Positions 49,046-56,031 of a stretch of DNA of 64,000 bases are shown in pieces. The stretch comes from Terasakiispira papahanaumokuakeensis (lineage in GTDB: Bacteria > Pseudomonadota > Gammaproteobacteria > Pseudomonadales > Halomonadaceae): assembly GCF_001709345.1 (NCBI RefSeq), contig NZ_MDTQ01000001.1, positions 2,018,584 through 2,082,583 on the forward strand, read 5' to 3'. The notes under the pieces are model-generated. The model searched no databases and was not told where the DNA came from. It was given only the letters and a program-made list of their open reading frames with translations. A program made the position numbers and the translations under genes. How positions within the stretch are numbered: the stretch's first letter is position 1; each line of letters begins with the position of its first letter.

Positions 49046-49828
49046 ATGAGACGATGTGGACATCAAGTCAATCGCTTAATCAACCCACGACTGATCACCT
49101 TGTGTTTAACCGCTCTGCTTCTATTCACATCGGTGACCAGCTGGGCCAATAGTCGTATTCAGGTTGCAGTCTCCCCTGAATTCGAACAACCCATACGCGC
49201 CCTTCTACAAGAATATCGCCAACAACAACCCTCCACCATTACCGAAGTATTGGTCATCCCAACCAAGGATTTTCGGAATAACCTACGTTCTGGCACACAA
49301 AATGAAGTCGCGTTTTACATTGGCTTTACCCTCAAAGAAGGATTGAAGCTCGTTCAAAGAGGCAATGCAGATGAAGTCCGTCAATTTGTGGATGGCCAAC
49401 TGGCTTTATGGGCGCCTCAAGAGAGTGCCCGAGACCTTGATGTTCTTTTATTACAAGATCGGTTGATCACATTACCGGATCCGACGGTATCACCCTATGG
49501 GCAGGCCGCGCTTGAAGCCTTGAATGCCGCCGGCTTGAAATCCCGTTTAAGTAAACGATTAGTGGAAGCCCCGACCTTAAAAGATAACGCCCTCTTTATT
49601 CGATTGGGTGATGTCGGCGCAGGTTTTTTTAATTATCGGGAACTTTTATCCATGCAAGTCGCGCCTGCGCGAGATGTTCTGCGTATTCCACAACGTATGT
49701 ACCAGCCTATTCATTATTCGATGATTCTGTTGAATCAAAGTAACCGAGACCGTGCGGTCCAAAGGCTAGTGCGCTACCTGACCAGTGAAGATGCACGTCC
49801 AGCATTACTCCAGGCGGGTTACCTCTGA
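49046..49828 (+). CDS. Orphan ModA-like molybdate/oxyanion-binding protein
   Basis: Periplasmic binding protein of about 261 aa. Signal peptide ends with SVTSWA. Family features of ModA: an N-terminal IQVAVSPEFEQPIRALLQEY strand-helix, DPTVSPYGQAALEALNAAGL (typical ModA P-Y-G-A block) and LLNQSNRDRAVQRLVRYLTSEDARPAL at the end. The usual Ser/Ala anion loop is not typical. No modBC gene is next to it, so it may bind another oxyanion or act as a sensor. Start moved to the ATG at 49046, where AAGGA lies 7 bp upstream, instead of the ATG at 48944. Confidence 0.7.
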   Translation: MRRCGHQVNRLINPRLITLCLTALLLFTSVTSWANSRIQVAVSPEFEQPIRALLQEYRQQQPSTITEVLVIPTKDFRNNLRSGTQNEVAFYIGFTLKEGLKLVQRGNADEVRQFVDGQLALWAPQESARDLDVLLLQDRLITLPDPTVSPYGQAALEALNAAGLKSRLSKRLVEAPTLKDNALFIRLGDVGAGFFNYRELLSMQVAPARDVLRIPQRMYQPIHYSMILLNQSNRDRAVQRLVRYLTSEDARPALLQAGYL

Positions 49829-50102
49829 AAATAACAATCGTCAATTCAATAGTTCATTGCCACATATCGGCTTTTAAAAGCGCGTCATTTGAAGATTGGT
49901 CTTTAAGACTGGATCAGGCTCCTCTTACTATTCGCCCCCTGATATTAAGGCGGCGCCTGAACAGTGCTCATCAATAGCGCCCATCCGCAGCCCCACAGCA
50001 TAAAGATACAAAGATATAGATCTTGATCATCCCCCCTCTCAAGCCTTATACTTTAGTCTAGATCAAATAACCTAAGACTACTGCACTGACCTGAGTCCAA
50101 CC

Positions 50103-50525
50103 ATGATTCGTGACGCTTTCCATTATGCTGAAATGATGAACTATGGTGATTTGCGAGGCTTTCAGCTTGCATTGACCCAACCGGCCAAGGACTCGGTCTG
50201 GCAAGACATCTACACGCGCTATCCAGAATGGCATTTTTGGATGCTGCAAAACCCTTCCTTCCCAACGGCACTGGCAGATACTCTGGCCAACAGTGATGAT
50301 GTTCGCCTGCGCCACATGGCCGCTCGCAAAGGCAACCTCAGTCAACAACGACTAGAGCAGCTGATCATTGACAATGAACCAGCCGTTCGTTTAGCCGTCA
50401 GTCAACGTGCAGACCTGAATTCACAGCATCGTCAACGCCTCTGTCACGATCAAGATGTTGATGTCGCGGCTTACGCCAGACGCCACTTCAGTTTGGACAT
50501 GCCACAACAAGTGGCAGGTTTTTAG
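50103..50525 (+). CDS. Small alpha-helical repeat protein, unknown function
   Basis: 140 aa. The middle (about residues 50-120) shows three helical repeats of about 22-25 residues (NPSFPTALADTLANSDDVRLRHMAARKGNLS, DNEPAVRLAVSQRADLN, DQDVDVAAYARRHFS; only the D-x-V-R-x-x-A pattern matters), like leucine-rich-repeat-variant or HEAT modules. Likely cytosolic and protein-binding. Followed by a strong terminator. No known partner. Confidence 0.6.
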   Translation: MIRDAFHYAEMMNYGDLRGFQLALTQPAKDSVWQDIYTRYPEWHFWMLQNPSFPTALADTLANSDDVRLRHMAARKGNLSQQRLEQLIIDNEPAVRLAVSQRADLNSQHRQRLCHDQDVDVAAYARRHFSLDMPQQVAGF

Positions 50526-50597
50526 ACCATCACTGAAGCATTGATTATTTCAATGCGCGCTATTGCAGTACCGGCCACCTAAATCATCGCTATTATC

Positions 50598-50631
50598 AAA
50601 AAAGGAAGCGCTGACACCCGCTTCCTTTTTT
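50598..50631 (+). terminator. Rho-independent terminator after the repeat-protein gene
   Basis: AAAAAAGGAAGCG and CGCTTCCTTTTTT, perfect arms with an 8-nt loop and a T6 run, 73 bp past the stop. Confidence 0.92.
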
Positions 50632-50800
50632 GTATCTCTTCCTTCTATACCCGCACGTTGTCATGCATGGGTTTCTCAGCCTCTCCCCAATCTAACCTAA
50701 CCCGCTTACTAGCCCCACCCGCTTAACGCGTTTTTTATCCCGATGTCATAATCAACCGGACAATAATGAGAAAAATTATCGATAACCACTTGCAAGCCGG

Positions 50801-50864
50801 TTATCCACCGCCAATTTCGGTGACATCGGTTATTCACAAAAGCTGTGCATAACTCAGTGGAAAA
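50801..50864. promoter_or_regulatory. Cluster of DnaA-box-like 9-mers
   Basis: TTATCCACC (50801, 8/9 to TTATCCACA), TTATTCACA (50830, perfect match to TTWTNCACA), TGTGCATAA (50844, perfect on the other strand, TTATGCACA) and AGTGGAAAA (50856, minus strand, 8/9 to TTTTCCACA). Four boxes in 64 bp, two pointing each way, next to an AT-rich stretch at 50762-50790. May be a DnaA-regulated site or a replication-origin-like element; no dnaA, rpmH or dnaN nearby. Confidence 0.5.
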
Positions 50865-51174
50865 CAATTGATCAAGTCGCTCAAAAAGCTATCCTATCAG
50901 GCTTAGAGACAGGTTGGCTAAAAAGCCACCAGCTCATAAAGAGGATTCTCAAAACATCGTGTCAAGGGGTTGACAAAATGCTTTAAAAGCCCGGCATGGC
51001 GCTATGTATGGCTCATCACACCACACACAGAAGGCACGCAGATATCAATAAAAATCAGCTTCGACCAGACAATTTAGGGTTGACAAGTGGAGACCCAGCC
51101 ATCGCCTCACCAACACTCAAGTACGATGTGGATATCCCTTGACATCCATCATCAAAAAGGCGGCATTGACGTAT

Positions 51175-51199
51175 AAAAAACCCGGCATTTGATGCCGGG
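51175..51199 (-). terminator. Terminator of an unassigned minus-strand transcript
   Basis: CCCGGCAT/ATGCCGGG stem with a TTG loop, followed on the minus strand by TTTTTTATACG. No protein gene lies within about 290 bp upstream on that strand, so it suggests a small RNA read from about 51300-51490 to here. Confidence 0.8.
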
Positions 51200-51303
51200 A
51201 AAAACGACCAGAACAGGATTCACATCCATGTGCTTTAAGTTGGAAAGCAAGCCTCACAATAGGTTCCAGCAAGCTTAAGTTCACGATCGAGTCGTCTTTT
51301 TCT

Positions 51304-51343
51304 ATCGTTTTTAAACCCATGAAATCGTTTTTAAGCCCATGAA
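51304..51343. repeat. Two 20-bp tandem repeats
   Basis: ATCGTTTTTAAACCCATGAA and ATCGTTTTTAAGCCCATGAA, adjacent, one mismatch. Confidence 0.85.
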
Positions 51344-51520
51344 TAAGAGAAACGCCCAAACCTCACCACCAATCCCGCGGCATGCATATAAATCATGCAT
51401 CAAATAACCCATCATCATTTGAGATCATGCCTGTAAACACCGATAATTCGCAGGCTAGACCCCACATGCGCAATCACGCATCACCCATCGATGATGACTC
51501 ACAAGAAAGGATCCCCCCCC

Positions 51521-52135
51521 ATGAAGCAGCATTTATCTCATGCCTTAGGCTTATTAGAAGGCTGCTTTTTGATTGCCTTGGGCGTTATATTTTTAAAGTC
51601 GACCGGTACCATGACAGGCGGAGCCCCTGGCATGGCCTTGCTGCTCTCTCACCTGAGTGGACTGTCAATTAGTTATAGTCTTGTGATCGTTGCACTGCCC
51701 TTCTTTATCATGGCATGGCTCACGATGGGACAGCGCTTTATGACAAAGTCTATCAGCTGTGTCACCTTGGTAGCCGTACTCAGCCATGGCCTAAACGCTC
51801 AGCTCTCTCTGAATGTCACGCCCTTGTTAGGTGTACTCGCCGGCTCATGTTTGCTGGGCTTTGGTATGGTCGTGCTGTTTCGGCACAATAGTTCGATGGG
51901 CGGTACGAATGTACCTGCACTTTGGTTAGAACATCACTTTGGTTGGAATACCGGGGTCGTGTTATTAGGACTCGATGCCTTAATTCTATTGGCCACGGGC
52001 CTGCTACTCGGTTGGCACTTAATCCCCTATGCACTGCTCAGCGTATCCTCAATTGCCTTGATCGTGGGACGCTATCGTAAAGCTCAAACCCAGCGTCATA
52101 CCGCAGCCCCGATACAAGGCGCGATGTCGTCTTGA
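51521..52135 (+). CDS. YitT/DUF161-family membrane protein
   Basis: 204 aa from the Met at 51521 with five predicted membrane segments. YitT landmarks: FLKSTGTMTGGAPGMALLLSH at the first loop and FRHNSSMGGTNVPALWLEHH, glycine-rich repeats typical of the family. Function unknown for the family (some members are linked to metal or osmotic stress). The start has AGGA about 11 bp upstream; a GTG/ATG further up at 51491 is in frame but less likely. Confidence 0.8.
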   Translation: MKQHLSHALGLLEGCFLIALGVIFLKSTGTMTGGAPGMALLLSHLSGLSISYSLVIVALPFFIMAWLTMGQRFMTKSISCVTLVAVLSHGLNAQLSLNVTPLLGVLAGSCLLGFGMVVLFRHNSSMGGTNVPALWLEHHFGWNTGVVLLGLDALILLATGLLLGWHLIPYALLSVSSIALIVGRYRKAQTQRHTAAPIQGAMSS

Positions 52136-52337
52136 GCCGTTATAAGCAGTCGTTTTGACCAAGCCTTTTGGAAACCCAGCCCCTTGGGCAGTCAAACCTT
52201 TGGAAAGCCGGCAGAGTTTAATTCAGGACTTTTGAATCCAGAGTTTTTTGGCCCAGCCGATGGCCGCAAATGGATGGCCGGTTTCTGATTCAAGCACTTA
52301 TTGAGCGTTTACTCGTTCGTCTCATCACCCACCAAAA

Positions 52338-52351
52338 TAGACTTTAGTCTA
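52338..52351. promoter_or_regulatory. Perfect palindrome 1 upstream of bkd operon
   Basis: TAGACT-TT-AGTCTA, 6-bp arms, 6 bp before palindrome 2. The 11-mer ACTTTAGTCTA also occurs at 50050-50060 upstream of the repeat-protein gene, so it may be a site shared by the two promoters. Confidence 0.5.
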
Positions 52352-52356
52352 AAAAA

Positions 52357-52370
52357 TGACGTTTACGTCA
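52357..52370. promoter_or_regulatory. Perfect palindrome 2 upstream of bkd operon
   Basis: TGACGT-TT-ACGTCA, 6-bp arms, same layout as palindrome 1, about 180 bp upstream of bkdA1 and just before a TATATT (52377-52382). Resembles the ACGT-centred sites of MerR-type LiuR regulators of branched-chain amino acid catabolism; this identification is from memory and is tentative. Confidence 0.5.
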
Positions 52371-52548
52371 ACTGCATATATTGTGATTCCCCCCTCACAC
52401 CGCTACATTGCTTTGAGCAGTGCCGAACACATGAATTGACAATGCCAGATGAAAAGTGATGTCAGATGAAGAGTAGTGATCCTACTCAGCGTGTTCGGCT
52501 CATGCGGACACAATCCGCCAGCCAAAAACACAATAAGAAGGTACTGCC

Positions 52549-53739
52549 ATGAGTGACCAACGTCATTGGGCAGAACATCAGGTCAACCAACCGGTGTTCT
52601 CAGACAGCTTGCAACAAGCAATACCGACATTCTGTGTACTTCAAACCGACGGTCAGGTTTACCCTGACGCCACCATGCCTGATATCGATCAGTCTCTAGC
52701 ACAGAAGATTTATCGAACCAGTTGTTTTATTCGTGCTTTAGATGAACGGATGCTGGCCTCCCAGCGCCAGGGACGCATCAGCTTCTACATGACGGAAACC
52801 GGGGAAGAAGCCGCCGATATTGGAAGCTGTGCTGCCCTCACCGATGATGATCTGATTATGGGGCAATATCGGGAACAAGGCGCTCTGGCTTTCAGAGGGT
52901 TTACCGTTGATCAGTTCATGAACCAGATCTTCTCTAACGAGCAAGATCTAGGTAAGGGTCGCCAGATGCCCGTGCATTACGGCAGCCGCGAGCTTAATTA
53001 CATGACCATTTCATCCCCGCTGACGACGCAGCTTCCACAAGCGGCAGGCTATGCCTATGGGATGAAGCTTCGCGGACAATCGAGTTGTGTGATCTGCTAC
53101 TTTGGCGAAGGCGCAGCTTCAGAAGGTGACTTTCACGCCGCATTGAATATGGCTGCAGTCAAACACGCCCCTGTTATTTTCTTTTGCCGCAACAATGGAT
53201 ACGCCATTTCAACCCCAGCACATGAACAATATGCGGGCGATGGTATCGCATCACGAGGGCCGGGGTATGGCATTCGCACAATTCGTGTCGATGGCAACGA
53301 CATGCTGGCGGTTCTAAAAGCGACACAAGACGCCCGAGCTTATGCCGTTGAATCACAAAAGCCAGTATTAATCGAAGCCATGACTTACCGCCTCGGCGCT
53401 CACTCGAGTTCGGATGATCCGACAGGTTACCGAAGTCGCAAAGAAGAACAATTATGGCGCCATAAAGACCCTGTAGAACGCTTTAAGCTGTGGTTGATGG
53501 CTCAAGGCTGGTGGGATGAGGCACAAGATCAAGCACTCAAAGAAGAGTATCGGCAGTCAGTCTCTAACGCCATGAAACGCGCTGAGAAAATCCCCGCACC
53601 TCACTTAAGAGATCTAGTGACGGATGTTTATCAGCAGGTTCCTGCCCATTTAGAAGCCCAATTTGCCTCGCTGGAAGCGCATATTCAGCGACACCCTGAG
53701 GCCTATCCTAAAACAGCAGGGAGGCTACACCATGGCTGA
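52549..53739 (+). CDS. bkdA1: Branched-chain 2-oxoacid dehydrogenase E1 alpha subunit
   Basis: Thiamine-diphosphate E1 of the BKDH complex, decarboxylating 2-oxoacids from valine, leucine and isoleucine. 396 aa. TPP motif [17 protein letters not shown]...NNGYAIST, and phosphorylation-loop-like region [23 protein letters not shown], which in mammalian E1 alpha holds the regulatory serine (S in HSSSDD). Start at 52549 with AAGGT upstream. First of three co-directional genes; the stop overlaps the start of bkdA2 by 8 bp. Confidence 0.95.
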   Translation: MSDQRHWAEHQVNQPVFSDSLQQAIPTFCVLQTDGQVYPDATMPDIDQSLAQKIYRTSCFIRALDERMLASQRQGRISFYMTETGEEAADIGSCAALTDDDLIMGQYREQGALAFRGFTVDQFMNQIFSNEQDLGKGRQMPVHYGSRELNYMTISSPLTTQLPQAAGYAYGMKLRGQSSCVICYFGEGAASEGDFHAALNMAAVKHAPVIFFCRNNGYAISTPAHEQYAGDGIASRGPGYGIRTIRVDGNDMLAVLKATQDARAYAVESQKPVLIEAMTYRLGAHSSSDDPTGYRSRKEEQLWRHKDPVERFKLWLMAQGWWDEAQDQALKEEYRQSVSNAMKRAEKIPAPHLRDLVTDVYQQVPAHLEAQFASLEAHIQRHPEAYPKTAGRLHHG

Positions 53740-54709
53740 GATGAATTTATTGCAAGCCATTAATAGTGCGCTGGACCTCGCCATGAAAGCGGATGAACAA
53801 GTGCTCTGTTTTGGCGAAGATGTGGGTCAATTTGGCGGAGTTTTCCGGGCTTCAAGCCAACTCCAGGAAAAATATGGCAGTGACCGATGCTTTAATACAC
53901 CTTTGACCGAGCAAGGTATTGTTGGCTTTGCCAATGGCTTAGCCGCTCAAGGTATGCGTCCAGTCGCTGAAGTACAGTTTGCAGATTATATTTTCCCGGC
54001 CTTCGATCAGATCGTCAACGAAACGGCCAAGTACCGTTATCGATCAGGTAATCAGTTTGATGTCGGCAGCCTCACCATTCGCACCCCTTATGGCGGTGGC
54101 ATTCACGGCGGCCTATACCACTCACAATCTCCAGAGGCCTATTTTACGCACACTCCAGGCCTTAAAATTGTGGTCCCTCGTAACCCTTATCAAGCCAAAG
54201 GATTGTTGCTGGCCTCGATCCAAGACGATGACCCCGTCTTATTCTTCGAACCCAAACGTCTTTACCGGGCCGCCGTCGGTGATGTCCCTGAAGACGCTTA
54301 TACCTTACCGCTCAGCAAGGCTGAAATTGTCCGCGAAGGTCAGGATCTCACGCTGGTGGCCTGGGGCGCGCAGGTCGAAGTGGCAGAAGCCGCCGCACAG
54401 CAAGCATCAGAATCAGGTATTGAGTGCGAAGTCATTGATTTACGCACGCTACTCCCCTGGGACAGTGACACCATTGCTGAATCGGTGCGCAAAACCGGCC
54501 GATTAATTGTGACCCATGAAGCCCCCAGAACCAGTGGCTTTGGTGCTGAAATTTGCGCCACCCTACAAGAGATGTGCTTCCTTTCACTGGAATCACCGAT
54601 CATGCGAGTCACTGGGCTCGACACGCCCTTCCCCCTGGCATTGGAAAAAGAATACTTACCCAATGCATTGAAGCTAGTGGATGCGATCCACGACAGCCTA
54701 AACTATTGA
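53732..54709 (+). CDS. bkdA2: Branched-chain 2-oxoacid dehydrogenase E1 beta subunit
   Basis: Pairs with E1 alpha. 325 aa. Family blocks [82 protein letters not shown] and the C-terminal [15 protein letters not shown]. Start fixed at the ATG at 53732 (GGGAGG 7 bp upstream, [11 protein letters not shown]), not the longer frame. Overlaps bkdA1 by 8 bp. Confidence 0.95.
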   Translation: MAEMNLLQAINSALDLAMKADEQVLCFGEDVGQFGGVFRASSQLQEKYGSDRCFNTPLTEQGIVGFANGLAAQGMRPVAEVQFADYIFPAFDQIVNETAKYRYRSGNQFDVGSLTIRTPYGGGIHGGLYHSQSPEAYFTHTPGLKIVVPRNPYQAKGLLLASIQDDDPVLFFEPKRLYRAAVGDVPEDAYTLPLSKAEIVREGQDLTLVAWGAQVEVAEAAAQQASESGIECEVIDLRTLLPWDSDTIAESVRKTGRLIVTHEAPRTSGFGAEICATLQEMCFLSLESPIMRVTGLDTPFPLALEKEYLPNALKLVDAIHDSLNY

Positions 54710-54723
54710 TCTCGGAGGATGAT

Positions 54724-56028
54724 ATGAAAACTGATTTTATCCTGCCGGATATTGGCGAAGGCATCGTTGAATGTGAGCTGGTCGAGTGGCATGTGCAGCC
54801 GGGTCAAGCCATTGAAGAAGACCAGCCCGTCGCCGATGTCATGACAGACAAAGCTCTGGTTGAGATAACCGCCATGCATACTGGCACAATCAGCCAGCTC
54901 TATTGGGCTCAAGGCGAGACCGCACGCGTGGGTCAGCCACTTTTTGAAATTGAAGTAGACGCAGACCATGAAGAGACCACCGAAACAGTCACTCAAGGCG
55001 ATGCTCTCAATGCGGAAAGCTCATCTTCAAACAGTGCAAACCCTTGCTCCGAAAGCACGACATCAGATCACAATACATCAGCAACGACAGTCTCTCGGCC
55101 AGGCAAAGCCCTTGCCAGCCCAGCGGTCCGACGCATTGCCCGTGAACGCTCACTGGATTTAAGCCTAATTCAAGGCAGTGGGAAAGATGGCCGAGTGCTA
55201 AAAGAAGACCTTTTAAAAGAAGACCTTTTAAATGATCAGTCGAATCATCAAGGCGACGTCTCCTCGTCTTCACACCAAACGGCTGACAATATGCCTGCCG
55301 TTGGCACATCGCATCAACCCGGTAGTGATCGCACTGAGCCCATTAAAGGGGTTCGCGCCGCGATGGCTCGACAAATGGAAGAGGCCGTCAAGTGTATTCC
55401 CCATTTCACCTATAGTGATGAAGTTGATATCACGACACTTGATCAGCTTCGTCAGCAATTAAAACAAGAGATTGAAGTGGAAGGGATCAAGCTCAGCTTG
55501 TTGCCCTTTATGATGAAAGCACTGGCACTCGCCATTCAGGCTTATCCGATCCTCAATAGTCGAGTGAATGATGACTGCACAACGCTGACGTATCTGAATG
55601 ATGTCAATATTGGCATGGCTGCAGATACTCCCATGGGATTGATGGTGCCTAACATCAAACAAGTTCAGCACAAATCCTTAAGAGAGATTGCCGCTGAAGT
55701 GACTCAACTCACCGAACAAGCCAGAGCCGGCCGGCTCCCCCCTGACAGCATGAAACAAGGCACCATCAGTATTTCCAATATCGGGGCACTGGGTGGCACC
55801 ACAGCAACCCCCATTATCAATAAACCGGAGGTCGCGATTGTGGCATTAGGGCGCATGCAGTCACTGCCGCGATTCAATAACCAAGGCGATGTCGAAGCGC
55901 GCAAAATCATCCAGATCAGCTGGTCTGGCGATCACCGTATTATTGATGGCGCCACCATGGCGCGCTTCAGCAATCTATGGAAATCTTATTTGGAACAACC
56001 GGTGACCATGCTGACTGAACTGCGTTAA
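54724..56028 (+). CDS. bkdB: Branched-chain 2-oxoacid dehydrogenase E2 (dihydrolipoyl acyltransferase)
   Basis: Core of the complex, moving the acyl group to CoA. 434 aa. Lipoyl domain 1-80 with lipoylated K43 in VMTDKALVEI; flexible Ser/Thr-rich linker; peripheral subunit-binding domain ASPAVRRIARERSLDLSLIQGSGKDGRV; then the catalytic acyltransferase domain with H404 and D408 in SGDHRIIDG. One lipoyl domain only. A short in-frame duplication (KEDLL twice) lies after the binding domain. Start at 54724 with GGAGG just upstream. No lpdV/E3 gene follows. Confidence 0.95.
   Translation: MKTDFILPDIGEGIVECELVEWHVQPGQAIEEDQPVADVMTDKALVEITAMHTGTISQLYWAQGETARVGQPLFEIEVDADHEETTETVTQGDALNAESSSSNSANPCSESTTSDHNTSATTVSRPGKALASPAVRRIARERSLDLSLIQGSGKDGRVLKEDLLKEDLLNDQSNHQGDVSSSSHQTADNMPAVGTSHQPGSDRTEPIKGVRAAMARQMEEAVKCIPHFTYSDEVDITTLDQLRQQLKQEIEVEGIKLSLLPFMMKALALAIQAYPILNSRVNDDCTTLTYLNDVNIGMAADTPMGLMVPNIKQVQHKSLREIAAEVTQLTEQARAGRLPPDSMKQGTISISNIGALGGTTATPIINKPEVAIVALGRMQSLPRFNNQGDVEARKIIQISWSGDHRIIDGATMARFSNLWKSYLEQPVTMLTELR
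55200..55229. repeat. 15-bp in-frame tandem duplication in bkdB
   Basis: TAAAAGAAGACCTTT occurs twice in a row and adds a second KEDLL after the subunit-binding domain. Sits in a linker, so it should be tolerated. Confidence 0.8.
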
Positions 56029-56031
56029 CCC

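Larger units (their letters stand above)
50632..51520. other. Roughly 890-bp non-coding region before yitT
   Basis: No credible protein frame. It contains the DnaA-box-like cluster (50801-50864), a 20-bp tandem repeat (51304-51343), a terminator oriented to the minus strand (51175-51199), and two perfect TTGACA -35-like hexamers near 50969 and 51081 without a matching gene. The candidate minus-strand frame 51117-51359 runs through the terminator and is not credible. Confidence 0.6.

Noticed and set aside
50960-51100. TTGACA hexamers resembling tRNA promoters
   Set aside because: No tRNA or other structured RNA follows either of them, and no suitable -10 is visible.
51117-51359. 80-aa minus-strand frame near the 51-kb gap
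   Set aside because: It reads straight through a clear terminator and includes tandem repeat sequence.
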